Below, piece after piece: positions 50,001-63,684 of a stretch of 64,000 nucleotides of DNA. Under the pieces are notes generated by a model. It ran no database searches and was not told where the DNA came from. It was given only the letters and a program-made list of their open reading frames with translations. This stretch comes from Caenorhabditis remanei. Taxonomy: Eukaryota; Nematoda; Chromadorea; Rhabditida; Rhabditidae. The number at the start of each line of letters is the position of its first letter. The stretch's first letter is position 1. Both the position numbers and the translations under genes were made by a program. The stretch covers positions 9,112,587 through 9,176,586 of the forward strand of contig NC_071333.1 in NCBI RefSeq assembly GCF_010183535.1. Reading direction: 5' to 3'.

Positions 50001-53000
50001 GGAGAGTGCTCCCTCTTTTTACTTTTTTTTTCAATTTACTCACTCTCGTGATATCACTTTTAGTGAGTGTTCGGAACGTGACCATCATCAGACAAAAAAA
50101 GAAGAATTTAATTTGGTCTACAACGATAGGCGATCAACACCAGGAGGTTTCTGTATTATAGATGTATTGTCACATGACGAATTCACGTTTTGGCAATTTT
50201 CGTTTTCTTTTTTTTTCACTCCGAAAATGTAAACACTGAAAAAGTTCGCCGTTCGGCGATTTACCCTCCTCACCCCACACATCGTTTTTTTTTCTGTTCT
50301 TATTCTCTTTTTTTCCTTTTCTTCTCCTCCCACCGTCCCCTCCGAAAATTTTTGAGTGTTTGAATGTGAATGGCGTAGCGTCGCAAAAAAGTTCGTTGGA
50401 ACGAGAGTTTATTATACATTATAATACATATTCGGAAAAGTGCGAATAAGGGAGAGGCTGCGCAAAAACTCGTTTGTTCTAGTGTTGCAACTAACCGCGA
50501 CGTAAAACGCACTATAGTTGTCTTCTGAAGAACTACTACTATGTTCTCTTTTTTTTGTTGGAAAGTTGCCAGTAAATAGCCCCCCGACGTGTTGCTACGC
50601 CTGGTGGCCCACGTTGAGAGTAGGAGGAAAAAATTGAAGTGTATTTATGTGAGTGTATTTGTGTGCTTGGCAAAGTGTATGTTGCGGCGCGTGTTCCGTT
50701 GTTCAACTTGTCGTCACATGCCCACGGAGTTGTCACATGCCCTTCTAGTCCCCTCATCTTCCTCTTTTGACGCGGCGGCTGCTTTCTCCAGGATGAGCTA
50801 AAAGAGTGCATCATTGCTGAACACTGACGCTCACTTGAAAAAAAGAAAGGGAGAAAAAAGAAGGAGAAGAAGAACTCAACCTCATTCATCAAAAAGTTGT
50901 TCCCCAAGAAGACGAGCACGTTCCTCTGACAAATCCCTTTTGAATTCCCAAGTGTCAGTCAAGTCTGAACTTTTTGCCCGAGTTCCGTTCTGCAAACAAA
51001 CCTCCGGACGCTCATCAATAATGGGAGAGTGAAATGTCGGAACGTTGGTCTATCTTTAACTTACTGTAGGTTTTTCGGGTTTGCCTTTCTTTCTTCAAAT
51101 TGATGATTGAAACTGTCTTTCACTTTTTCCAGTTACGGTAGATTAGAAGGGAAATGTTGAAGGTCGTAAACGAGTAAACGAAAAAAAGTTCGGTCTTAAA
51201 CTAAATGAAAAATCAGAAGAAAGTAAAAATAATGGGTGACTATTGATCATATGACCATTTTCTCTATGTTTCACTTCTTGTCCAATCGTAGTCAATTTTT
51301 ACTATTGAGTCCCGCCTCTCCGACGAGAGACCATGATGCCATCGCATAGACGCAGAGACTCCGTTCGTTATGTCCACTCTTGGTTATGAGCTATTCTGTG
51401 GCTAATATTAATAGGGCAGGGTGTCGAGAAGATGTATTTTTGAATAATGCTACAACTACTATCGCGTTTGAAGATTGATGGAACCAATGAACTGAGCAGA
51501 AAGGAAATTGAGTCTTCAAACGCACAGAAATACTTCTCCCTCGTTTTAGTTTTACTGGTATCGTCGTATTTTAGATTCTTTCAAATCGGAACAAAAAGTG
51601 GGCGTCACAGTGTTTAAAGGCATTCCAAAGAAACGAGGCGTTCTCGCAATTAGTCCCTCTTTTTAGCCGAACTTTGTACGCACTACCATCCCGCGTGATG
51701 TTCGAATCATGGCTTTCACTTATGTTTCACTTCGAAATGGTGGCGTCATACCAACCATTCTTTCTGATTAAGTCTTTTTTTTAGTGCACTTATGCAAATC
51801 AGTGCTCGGGTTCACGCAGTTCCATACAGCCTGCGGGCAACTACTTTATGTATTCGTACAAGTGTGCCAAAAACTTTTTCGAGCAAGTGAGAGAGAGGGA
51901 GAAACAGAGTTTCTAGAAAAAGCACATATCCAAAAAGAGAGCGTACATAGGCAATTCAGTAAAAGTCTCTAGTGGACGTAGAAACTGAGCACAAGGGCAT
52001 TCAACATTCCGCGCGATTTCGTCAACGTCGCCGCGGGTCCGTCATCTTTCTTCTTCCTTCTTCTTTCTTTTCTTTTTGCAACGAAGGGCACCAAAAGAGC
52101 CGGCCACTGGTCGCCATCGCCCTTCGTTCCAGAAGTGACTACTACGACGAGGACCAGCGAGCAAAAGCAAGACCGAGCGCCTAGTCTCTGGAGCGAGCGC
52201 AAAAGCAGTCGGGGGGCAAGAGTTGGTCGTAGGTCACATGCATTGGAGCCGCCCTCAAAGTGCTCGGCTTCTGAAGCGCCCTGGGGGTGAGGAGCGTTTG
52301 TGGGTGAGACAGAAGGAAAGAAGAAGAAGAAGGAAAAAAGAAGGGATAGAAAAAATAGACATACAACACAACATTCGCACTAGTGCCCTGGGGGAGAGGG
52401 ACACGCACAGAAAAAAGAGCAATTCGCCTATAAACATTCCCCTCCCCCTCTATGTCACTTTCCGTCTTTTCCTGCTTTTTCTCACATGCATACATGTAGC
52501 CCACGACCCGTGGTCCCATTCAGCTGCTCGAACGTTTCAGAATTTTTTGTTCACCTGCTTTCGAACCGACCAAAAAACTTGGCTCAGAGCCAAACCAACA
52601 TTTCCAGATGAATGACTACACTAATGATAGGTTGTGATATGGCAACCTATTCCCAATGGCTACCTAGGCACACCTTCTGATTTACAACTTCCACTATATA
52701 AAGTTAATGCTACCGTATCTATCAGGTGCGTCATTCTATCATCCATACTTCTTATAACTCTATCTCCTCCCCACTTGATCTTCTTGTCTATTTTTTGTGT
52801 CTGTCTGTCTTGGAAACTGTTCTCGAGTGAACTTCTCTCTCGCGCTTCCTTCCGAACAAGACCACCCGTGGCGGGGCGCCAAGTTTGCCGACATCGGGAG
52901 TCTCCTCGTTCAATCATTTTGCGGCAGAGGTCGCACTTTTTCTTTGCTTTTCATTTTTATGTTTTCCATGCGTCGAACCGAAAGATCACAACGATCGGAA

Positions 53001-56000
53001 GCGGTAAAAAGCATCGCGGCGTTCTTTTTCTACTGTCTCTTTTTGCCACCTTCTCATTTTTCTTCCTCCTCCCGCCTCTTGCTTCCTCATCTTCTCCAAT
53101 TTCCAACCACCCATACTTCTGCCCTCTCCAGCCTCTCTTACAGTTTCCATCTGCGTTTCTGTACGAGATTGGCATCACTATGCTTTGCCGCAAAGCTCTC
53201 GATGATGATCGGCAACCGGTTGTCAATATGCTACCGAACTGGCCAAAAACGCAAATTTCGCGCGATGGTGTACATGGAAGGTGAATGGAAATTGTGAAAA
53301 CAGTGCGGTATGGTGCGGTATAAGAATGAAAGCGCAGAGATAAAAATGAAAATTCATTTTGGAGAAACGAATCGAAAGCCGTCCTTTCCCTATACACCCC
53401 TGGCGGCCGAACAATAATAGCAGACAATGGCAAAGTTGATTCAAATCGGTTGGACCGCCACCAACGGCATCGGCAACCTTTTTTCTTCCTCTTCTTCTCG
53501 TTTTCGTTTCTTCTTTTTTCCACTCATTTCAATTTTGACGAGGGTCGAGTCTTGAGTAGAAAAGTCGTCGCAACATGAGAAATAAGACGGGAACATGTGA
53601 TGTCTGCGATTCCACTATCGCCAGGATTCTTTTCCTGGGATCCCGACGTCGGAGGCGTACGTGAAGAGAACAACTGCTCAGTACCCGTCAATACGAGATT
53701 GCACTTTATCAGATAATCACTGCTCTCCTTCTAGTTTTTCTTCCCTTGAACCACGAAACACATTGATTTACACATAGAGACATCCACACATCCACATTAC
53801 AATACCGTAATCTGTTCTCATTCATTCACACGTTTTTTCTAGAAAAATCTACTACTACTACTACTTCTACTTACAATCAGAATTGAGCTTGACCAATCTA
53901 AATAGAAACATGTTTACAAGTTTCTATTCAATTCTTCTCTATCTGTCCTTATTCAGGACAAGCAACTCCCTTTTTCTCATCTTTTTCTACTGCTCCTTAT
54001 TCTCTACGAGGAGCTAATGAACACTCGAGTCCTCAACTTCTTTTTTCTTTTCTTCTTCTTTTTTTGCTGTGTACGTTTCTAGTGTTTCTAGGACTTGGCA
54101 TCATTCCAAAACGTAATAGACAGAAAATAAAAACGGACGCAAACATTTTTTCGCAGTAAACAATGAAAATCGCTTAACAGAGTTCTAGTGTCCGTCTCTT
54201 GGAATGCGGTACTGTCTGAATTCGGTTTTTGAAACAAACAGCAGTTGCATTACCTGATGTTTCCGGTTTTGTCTTTTTTCGATTCTCTCCAATTTCTTTT
54301 CGTACACCAAACTTTTGTTGCAAACATGTGTAAGGTAATCAAACCTACTCTCCTGTGGCAACACCGAATTACTTCTCAGTATAACGGGCCAAATGCCATA
54401 AAACGTTAAACAGTTAATTGAAAAAGCAGCACACTTGAAAGCAAAGCTGATTAAGTTTTTGGGGGCGAAAGGAATTGGCAGGAAAGGGCGCATGGGTCCA
54501 GAGCCAAACATGCTCCATCCGGAGGAGACCCTTCACTCTTTTCAGCTTGACCACTTTTTGGTTTGGTTAAAACAAAAACGTGTCTGGACTCTAATATATT
54601 GAACCATCCGCGAATAAAGAGTGAGTTGACGGACTTGTCGACGCCACTCTCCTGGGAGTCAACTTCTTCGTCTTGGGTGGCTGACGTTGCGCAACCACTC
54701 CTGCCTTCATAGCTCAATGCCAATTTTTTCGCCCGTCTTTATTTTCGCCCTATATACTGGTGCGAATCGGTATTGAAGCGAATTTCCGGACTTGAATACA
54801 CTAATGCGGATTTGTACTTTTCTTCGCGATTCGCCGAGAGAATCTGTTTCCTTCCTTCCGCCCCGTTCCCTAATTCGACATGCATGCTCGCAAAATTTTT
54901 TTCTCTTTTCCGTGATGAGTACATGTAAAAAGAAAATCCACCCCTAGGCTGCTACTATGAACTTATATACTGAATACGTCTTTTTTTCTAGCCAACGTCC
55001 GGCGCGTTTTTCGAATTGCCATGCTATCAAGTTTCAGTGATGTTGTCTAACTAATGAATGTCAAAGTGAACAAGGTTCCAGTTTCACAGCGCACTTTCTA
55101 TGTATAGATCTTTTTGAACCCCCTAGAGAACATAGTAGTCCAAAGTAGTCATGTAGTTGTGTTGCTGTTCTTCTTTTCCTTTTTGTTGAACAGAACAACG
55201 CAATGGCAGTCGAGTCCCGCCCAGAGAGTTTTGCAATCTTTTTGCAAATAGACACACTGTTCGAAATCCGTTCTCTTATGTGCTCTGTCTAAGGTTTCGG
55301 ACTCTGACTTTGACCTCATTCGCAACATTTTTTTCTGGATATTTTTATGTCTTCTGGTTTCTGAACACCTCGTTAGAACCTTTTTGTTGAGGCGAACTTT
55401 CGGAAATAGAAATAACCAATGATCAACATGTTTCTATATAGAGCCACTTTTTTCTCTTCCTCTCCTTCCTGAATAAAGAATAAAATAGAATGTTGGTCCT
55501 AGAAAAAAGTGGAACCCGTGTGCACATAGTGTATGCCAAGTGCGGTCCAATGAGCCTAAACCAATTGCTCTTTTTGTGTGCACGCGTGCGCATCTAGAGG
55601 AATGTTTCATCATCGTCATCATTTTATTCCAGAGAGCTTGATGGGAGCCCTTTTCTCCCGAAAACTGACATATCCACACACAGACACATACATAAAAACA
55701 AGTACATCCATAAACCCGGAATGTGTGCTACTATTTTAGCGCTCGTTTTTCTCATTCTTTATTTTATTCTCTTTCTTTTAATCCATTCCACCATGTTACA
55801 TTTGAATTTGGGTCCCTCCTGTCTATAGTGGCGCAAGCGGTCCCACCACCCTCAGTCTTCCCAAATGCATTCATTTATTTTTTCTCCTCCCACCGCAAGT
55901 TATTCCATTTTCATTCCAATAGACTCTCGACAACGTCTATCCAATCTAGAAGTGCTCTTCGGAGCTCTATCCAAGAAAAGTGCAATGCACGTCTTTACGT

Positions 56001-59000
56001 TCGAATACCAGGAAAATATATGAACGTTCGTCATTCGGTGTCCACGTGATTTTTTATCAGAACCGGATGGATGCGTTGCTAGTTCACTGATATTCAATAT
56101 GAGAGGGAATGAGAGAGACTCGTCTGGAAAAAGGGGGAAGAAAATAAAACCAAAATCCAAAAAAGAAAAGATCACGCGAGCCTGGCACATGCACTTTTCC
56201 GTCAATATCGGATTTCCGAACGCTATGCCGTTTTCAGTTTCTATTGCAGCTGTTAATCCTACCCACGGATCAGCAGAAAAAACATTTTCCGAACATAGGA
56301 TTTGTCTGGAAGGATCAGAACAAAAGTTCATTGAAGATTTCTAGTTTCTCCTCTACAAAAGAATTATATCTCAGGAAATCGTAGTCAGAAAGCTCAAACA
56401 TCCTAATTTGAGTCCAAATTCAGCATGCGTCTCTTGCTAAGAAGCCGATCACCTGCTAGGCTTGTCTGTTGTTGCTGTTCTCAATCATGAATCATTCAGG
56501 TTACATTTAATTTTGGCTAACCTTGTCTGAGAACTCTAATTTTGTTCTGCTTCTTAGAATACGTATTTAGTTGCCCTTATAGTAGTCGAGCCTGGGGGAG
56601 AGAACAATTAGAACAAAAAAGAGACAGAGACAAAAAGTGAAATGCACACAAAGAGCGAACATTTCCTCAATGTGGAGGGAGCTTCTCGCGGGCTCCGCGT
56701 AGCTCCCGTCGAGCATTAGAACAACATAAATTTTTTACGCAATTTTGCCAAGAGACGCTCATCTGTCCCTCTTAACCCTCTCTCTCTCTCTGTTTCTCAT
56801 ACAGTCCGCATAGGCATAAAAACCAGCTTTTTTATATTTTATGCCGTTTGTCTCGTTGCGCGCCTGGCGAGATGAAACAAAAAAGAACAGACAGGGCGAG
56901 CGTAAAGACTGTCGACAAAACACACAAAAATTGCGAGAGGAGCGCGAGATCAAGCAAAAAAAAAATTCACCCCTGGGAGCAGTCTGCAGAGCTTCTTTGC
57001 CCTCGTGCACTTTTTTTCGCGGCATATTAATAACCAATTTGTTCGTTCTGATCACTGTGTTCTCTTCGTTCCTTTTGCGACCTTGAAAGCACTTTGCCGA
57101 TAATTGCAGGCGTGACCAGTAGAACACCACAAGTTTCAGAACCGAACCTCATTTGCAAAAAGTGCGTGTGTAGTTCTGTGAACCTCCTACTCATTCTTTC
57201 GCTTTTCTTATTCCTGCATTTGTTTTTCTCAGAACTAAGGCATATTTTAACTAAACCAATTTCTATGTTGAGAAAGGAAAAAATAGATGAAAAAGGTTCA
57301 GGATTCCGTGGTTTTCGGAGAGAGATTCAGAATCGTAAACTTTGAATTTCTTTTAGCCATCTTTTTTTCCCACCGGCTTCAGCGCTGCTTCCTCAAAATT
57401 AGTTTGATTTGAGCCAAGTTGATGAATAATCTAAGAAGACGTGAGGGTGCGTCGCGGCGCCTTCTGCGATCCATCCGCCTTTTTCTATTCAGAAAGTACA
57501 TCCGTGCAAGAATGTGCTCGAGCTTTCAGTGCCAGTGTCTTGTGCCATTCTTTCTTCTTCTATTCGTTCGTTTGCCATCCTTTTCGTAAAGAACTTTGTG
57601 GTAAGCCTCTCTCAGTCATTTTCGGAAAAAGAGAACTCGAATAAACTTTTGATCAGATAAAGTAAAGAGTGTCTCGTCGTTCCGCCCAAAGAACTTGGTT
57701 TTCGATCCCGTGCGCGGCGACAGCAAACGGAGAGCGCTTATCTGAAAGTACGAGGAACGGCGAACGACGATGGCCTGTCACAGAGTGTGTCAGACGACGT
57801 GAGACATCGTTGAGAGTCTACTGAAGAGGGGACGACTCGTCCGAAATTCTGCCTTTTCGGCAATCGTGTTGCCTCATGATAGATCTTATGGCATAGTGCA
57901 GATGCACTTTTTCAACCAATCCGTTCGCACACACACACAGACTAACATACACATCGAGTCAGACGCACACCCGAACTTTTCCGATTACTCGTCTCACCCC
58001 CAGGTCCTCAACATGTAGTTGAGTCGCCATTTTTCCACTCTCTTTTTTTTCGTTTTCTTCAATCTCATAGTGCACGGAGGTTTTGTCAAGATGATCACCA
58101 AATGACGCGTCTCATGTTCGAAGGTTCTACTCTTTTTTTTCTCTTCTCGATATTCTTAGAACCTCTCATCTTTTCACATTCCTCTGTTATCCTTGTTCTT
58201 ATTCTTCTGTCTGGCCATATCTAGACACTAAGGAAATCTACAACCAAAAAGGTGTGAGATCAAAGAGTCAATCTATAGTAGTGCACTTCTTATCAACCTT
58301 TTCCGTGTTCAGTCCTAAAATTGCCTCTCATTTCCTTCTTTCTTCTTGGCAATAAGTTTCTTTCTTGCCCTAACTAGTTTCAGTAAATGCGTCGGGAGCG
58401 CAGCATTCCAATCACGCTAGCGGTGGCCCTTTTCTCTTTTTTTCTTCTTCTGCCAACCTTTTGAAACAATCAAGGTAGTAAGTATTAGTGATCAAATATA
58501 GAGATACCTAACTGTCCGAGAAAAAACGTTTGTGTGTTCCCCGCGGCTACCGTATCTCACTTTCTATCTCTTCTTATCTATCAGTATCGCCACTTGAACT
58601 TCAGAATTCCGAATTCGTTTCTTCTTCATCGTTTTCGCGGAACTTTGCGAAAGCGAAAAAAATTGATAACGCTGTCGGCGACGAACTGCTTCAAGAAATG
58701 ATGATATGCTTTTGTTGACCTTCAACAATTACCATCGCACAGCAATTTTTGCGGTGGTCTATATATTGAAACTTTCGTTTCGCATGACAAAGAAAAGTCT
58801 TCAAATTTAAAACATGGTCTGTAGGCATGGCGCCGCCAAGGTCTACTACGTTCGAGAAAGGAAAGAAATGCGCTTTACAACAAAGGTCTTTGAAACAAAC
58901 CCTGAGGTTGAAGTTAGTTAGAAAACAGAAGAAGAATTGAGATATGCATCTGATATGCACTTGAGTTCCCATTCCACTGATTCTTCTTCTCGTTTTTCTT

Positions 59001-62000
59001 TTCTGTTCAAACAGTCATTTGTTATTCAAGTATCTCGCTTTACATCTCACTCCATCTCGTTATAATTCCTATGGTACATGTATCCGATGTCCGTAAAGCC
59101 CATTAATCTTTTTCCACTTACCATTTTTTTCTTGGGGGCACCGCTCCCGAGCATTCCATCTTTTCTTTTTCATTGTGCCCTTCTCTTTTTCTCTTGTGCA
59201 CCGCGCCACCTGACATAAAATTCAGCTTGTGGTGGAAAGTGGGCGTGGCATCGCACAATTCGTTCTGATAAAGTTCTTTCCATAACGTTTTGTCGCCGTT
59301 CTTCTATTATTTTATCTATCAGTCTACCAACCGACCATTTTCCGGTATTACAACAAACCATTCAACTCCAACTCTGCACCACGTCACATTGACACCCATT
59401 CCGCTCCAGAATTATCTGGAACCTGAACAATCCTTCGATCTGCCAAGTTCGCTCTCCCTGCCCAGTCAAGCCTTTCTATTTGTTATGGATCTACCCGGAA
59501 CGTCATCAAACGACGATCTCGTGCACCCCCTACAGACATTTTACCAGCCTCCAACTTCCCCATTGCTTCTACAACAGACTCCAGTCATCTCGGCACTCAC
59601 AGCCATGTACCCACACCTCCTACAGATGCAGAAACCTGACTACCTAATCAGATCAGACCTGAGTGCTTTCAAGTTGGTTCTTTCGTATGTTCAGTAGTAA
59701 TTTAGTTAAACAAATCAAACATCAAATCAATTTTGATAGTGTTCCAAAAACATACACCATCATCCTAATTAATTGATTTTCAGGGAGGTTCAAGATCTTC
59801 GAACAGCAGTGAACCTGATACTGCCGATGCTACCCTTGTATCCACCCATAGGAAATGGATTCAATACAGCAGCAGGATTAGCAGGCCAAACCACCCTACA
59901 CCATGTAATGCAGCAGAGTTTGTTGCGAAACAAACGGCCTATAGCTCACACACCAACCGTTCCACAGCCCGAGTGCCCGGGCCAACTACGGACAGTTTTA
60001 AGCTCTCGTAAGTATCAATGTTCACTTCATTATACTGCACTTTGGCCCCATAATATGACGTAACATTGTATAGTCGCTGTTGAAATTGTGTGCCACCTTA
60101 TCTTTACTGTTCCACAGAGTGTTCGAAGCCGGTGGCACCACGCGATTCTTCTGATATTAATGGTTTCAAAGTGTCATGAGTGACAGTTGCGTTGATGATA
60201 AGAAGTTTGAGCGCTAGAAGAGCAAACCGACAAGAACACTGAAAGTCGATGATAGGGTGTGATAGAGTTCTTGCGAGATGTTTAGTAGAGACCAACTGTT
60301 GACCTGACTGATGCGAAAAGCAAAAAAAGAAAGATAGGATGAGATTAGTTGCGAAGCGCACAAAAAGAGCACCACTTGTTCTTCAGCCATGCATCGATAC
60401 ATCCATTATCCGATCAAAAGTGTAAATCTTTCAGCCGCTTCAGCATTGCAAAACGCTATTTTGATGAACCACTTGATGATGCCAGGGAAGCCAGTCTCAC
60501 CGACCTTGCCAAACGGACACATCCAACCGGCAGTTGGTGGTGAGGCATCGCTCCAGAATACAGATGAACAACCAGTGAAATGGAGCAGTCCATCCAGCGT
60601 GGATAGTAACGGACAGAAAACCGACAGTTCAGCAGGTGAGATACAGAACGGGAAGGAAAAGATTAAACACGGAAGAGAGCGGCGGCGCCGAAGTGCATGA
60701 ACATTCGACGGCAAGTGCATGGATATGAAAAGTGCATTTCAGAGGCGAACTCTGCAAAAGAGAGTCGTTTTGTACTTTGGTCATAAACTTTGCCTCCTCT
60801 TTTTTTCTGCCTCACGTGATCTTAGCATCGGTTGAATTCAGGGGTTCTGGCATCTCAGTTAGACGGAAAGTAATTAATTACTGGACGAGAGAAGGACACC
60901 GGTACTGCCCTTTTTCTTGCCTATCCCTTCTTTTTTTTTCGAAATTTCCGTGGCAGTAAGTAGAACATTTTCTTGAGACGCAAGAAAGATTATTTCCGAT
61001 ATCTTTTCGTTTTTCTTACACAATTGGACTATGATGAATTCCTTTTAGTTGTTCAAGAATGGGGGCGTCTATTCATCATTAGAATGTGATTCAAATGAAG
61101 ATAGAGATCCGACATAGTCACGCGCATTGCACTTTCATGTATAACTAGCAATTTCAATAAAATAGAGCACGCTAGAATTCATTATCCTGGGTGCCGGCTC
61201 GTTCCAGCAAAATACACATTTACAAAACCCATGGCTGTCCTTGAAAATGGCGCAGAATTCTGTTCCTCTCGCGCTCGCCTGGTTTCCGCTGCTCCAGGAA
61301 GCAGTGTGATTCGATTAGAATGTACGAGTCGGCACGACGGCTGAAAAAGTGCAAAGTAAGGACACGCGCTCGATTGGTCGACCAACATTCGGTCACAAGT
61401 TGCGAACGAAAGGATCAGAATTGTTCAGTTCAGGGGGCCTCCTTCTAATAGCCCTCATTTTTCATTGTGCTCCATTGTTCCCATTGCATTTATGAAATTT
61501 TTTACTTTCAGCATCTGCGGGCGACAACCAGAACATCGACGTGATTGGCGACGGCAGCGAATCACCAACTTCCTCGAATCACAGTGCACAGGTAAAGATG
61601 TTGACAGAAAGAAATGAAAAAGAGAAAGAGGCGAAAGTTGGCACACTTCCAAGAATTTTTTTTGGCCGTTCTATTTACTCTGAAATCAGAGGAGAGCAGC
61701 CGAGAGTTTTGTTTGCTTTGTTGAATTTTTCGTCACTTTTCTTTTCCTCACTGCGCTTTGTTCCAACACTCTCAGTCCAAGATTGAACGCGGCGCTCTAT
61801 GCGATGCCACAGACAATTTTCGCTTATCGTTGTTTGATCATATGTAGTGAAGTAGCGAGAGGGAAAGAGCTAGCGAAAAAAAGTGAGGGGTTGAGAATTC
61901 GAAACTTTTTGTTTCCGTTTTTGTCATTAAAATGAAAACGAATCACTGATAACAGAAAGAAAAAAAGAATAACGACACACCAAACACTATGACGTTTTGT

Positions 62001-63216
62001 ATTTGAAGTTCAAAAGTTGAACATTTTTAGGAACTTGCTCTCTTGACTACTCACCAAAGTATATTGAACGCTTTCAAGGACTCACAATTCATGTTCAATC
62101 AAGTCCAACCACAACAAGAAGGAGCAGCCCCACTCAGAGTTGCTCCAGTAGTCAACGGAAACAATGTCAACGGAGCTTCTAAAATCGGTGGTCCAGAAAG
62201 AAAACCAAGGGTAAGACTAACACCATCACACTCTCAAATCTTATGTCATCAATTTATAGAAGCCAGTTAATGATGATATTGTCAAAATCGTTCGTAATCA
62301 AGATCTAAGCGAAGAGAACATCAACACATTCGAAATTCCTGTGCCCAAAGCATTTACTGCTGATCCAAGTATGATTTCGATAACTGGTACAATTTTGAAT
62401 TTATCGTTTTTCAGCATTCCGACCAGTCTCAGAACAGCAGATTATTCAGCAGATCATCCAAGGCAAGAAATACGAAGAAATGGAAGTTGGAGAATGCATG
62501 ATTCAACTCTCCAAGAAATTGGCAGAGAAACGAGTATTCGGACCAAGACTTATGTCTCAAACGACAGTAGCTGGTCTCAATCATTCTAACTACTCTAATC
62601 TTCCAATCAAAGGAATCTGTTACATCCAACGTATGCATTCAAATGTTTAGAAGCTTGTAACAAACTGTCCCATTTTTCAGACGTCTGCAGAAAAGTTCTA
62701 GGAGACAAGTTCGAGAATGAAGAAGACTTCTGGGACAAGTTCCGTGAGGCAATGCGCAAGTTGGCTGCTCGATGCCGTAGAGTCCGACACGCCAAAAAGA
62801 CAAAACACAACAGAGAAGAAGCTCAGGCTGAAATGTTGAGCAAACGGTATAGTGATTTTTTATTCTTACTCTGTATAACGTTCTCTTTCAGATTTGGAGA
62901 AGATATGCCATTCAATCTAAACGGAGCAAACGGTTTGTTGAAACCAAAGATTGAGCCACCACAAGAATCTCCAACACCAGCCAACGGAGACATGAGCATG
63001 ATGACAATGGGTCAGCTAGGGAACTTGCTAACTAACTTACAACAAGACGTAAGTTCAGAGCATAATTGAAATAGTGTTCTATTTGTTTTATTTCAGCGAA
63101 AACCACTACAAGGCTCTGAATTTCTTCCTCAAGAGTTGATTACCAACTTTTTCAACTATTTGAGCACCAGAGCAAAGCAAGAAGTTCAGTCTCCTCCGCC
63201 ACAAGCACAACAATAG
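47001..63216 (+). CDS. lin-14: Heterochronic nuclear factor LIN-14 (long form)
   Basis: LIN-14 is a nuclear DNA-binding protein that specifies early larval fates and must fall after L1. Exons: 47001-47062, 48045-48176, 59466-59684, 59784-60007, 60435-60635, 61512-61591, 62031-62210, 62260-62368, 62415-62630, 62681-62846, 62892-63048, 63097-63216; phases close at 621 residues. The 5' exons encode MGKGQPKEPN and a Cys-containing segment. The shared part begins QAFLFVMDLPGTSSNDD, followed by Pro/Gln-rich low-complexity sequence. The C-terminal third (about 370-515) is the conserved basic/helical domain, with FWDKFREAMRKLAARCRRVR, which has been described as BEN-like in LIN-14. A second start is annotated separately. 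The first acceptor (TTTTCCAG) abuts a 14-base leader, so the long form is spliced at its 5' end. The large intron before 59466 is over 11 kb. Confidence 0.9.
53144..53280 (+). CDS. lin-14: Alternative first coding exon of lin-14 (short form)
   Basis: An exon with acceptor TCTTACAG (ends 53143) and donor AG|GTGAAT (GT at 53281). The ATG at 53180 opens MLCRKALDDDRQ...ISRDGVHG and ends two bases into a codon. That is the same phase as the 48045-48176 exon, so both join the 59466 acceptor (CCCTGCCCAG) in frame. This form would be 590 residues. It lies inside the large intron of the long form and implies an internal promoter or alternative splicing. LIN-14 is known to have isoforms differing at the N-terminus; matching this exon to a named isoform is inference. 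Confidence 0.75.
56677..56707 (+). repeat. GC-rich nested hairpin in lin-14 intron
   Basis: Outer arms GGGAGCT (56677-56683) and AGCTCCC (56701-56707) enclose inner arms CGCGG (56687-56691) and CCGCG (56695-56699) around a GCT loop. That is 12 paired bases with one small asymmetric internal loop. Such stable GC structure is rare in the surrounding AT-rich intron. Confidence 0.8.
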
Positions 63217-63664
63217 AATGTCAACATGTCAGCCAATGAGCAGCAGTGTTTATGTCCCACCACCATCACCATCTTACTCTGTTGTACTTGAGCGTGTTTC
63301 AATTTCAATTTCGTCGGGTACAGCGTTGAAACGCAATTTCAACTTTCTGCTTGAGAGAGCTGAACCCAATTTGATTGGAATTGCAACATGCTGTCTTTTT
63401 TTAATTATAACGCTGCGCCAACTGGATTGACTTTTCTCTCTGTTTCATTGAATTCTGTAAAACGCACCCAAGCTCATTCCAAATTATCCCGTCCCATTCT
63501 GTCCCGGATCGAAATTTTCCCCAAATCACCGATGTATACTTCATTTTGCGTGCGGCATGTTTTTTAATTAACCCACCCAGCATTTAGCGCTTTCGGCTTC
63601 AGATTTCTAACCGCTGTTTCTTTTCTGCTTCGCTCCCGTTTTGCTAACCCCTAAATTTCGTTAA

Positions 63665-63684
63665 TATGCAACAATTCTACCTCA
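63665..63684 (+). promoter_or_regulatory. let-7 microRNA site in lin-14 3' UTR
   Basis: CTACCTCA at 63677-63684 is a full 8-mer match to the let-7 seed. Upstream, TATGCAAC (63665-63672) can pair with let-7 bases 12-19, with one G:U pair and a 4-base target loop between the two helices. let-7 regulation of lin-14 has been proposed in the literature. A weaker seed with one wobble, TTACCTCA, occurs at 63871-63878. Confidence 0.75.

Larger units (their letters stand above)
48177..59465 (+). other. Large lin-14 intron with internal promoter region
   Basis: Over 11 kb between long-form exon 2 and the shared exon, interrupted only by the alternative first exon at 53144-53280. Many open frames here are pyrimidine-rich or Lys/Arg-rich translations of low-complexity DNA and are not gene-like. 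Notable non-coding items are the GC-rich hairpin at 56677-56707 and a GC-rich block at about 57690-57870. The stretch upstream of 53144 probably holds the promoter for the shorter form. Confidence 0.5.

Noticed and set aside
52634..53284. 216-codon open frame on the plus strand
   Set aside because: Only the last part (from the acceptor at 53143) is exon-like. The upstream portion is a translation of pyrimidine-rich intron DNA.
59290..59465. Extension of lin-14 shared exon upstream to the acceptor at 59322
   Set aside because: Phase from 59323 does not fit either upstream exon, whereas 59466 fits both.
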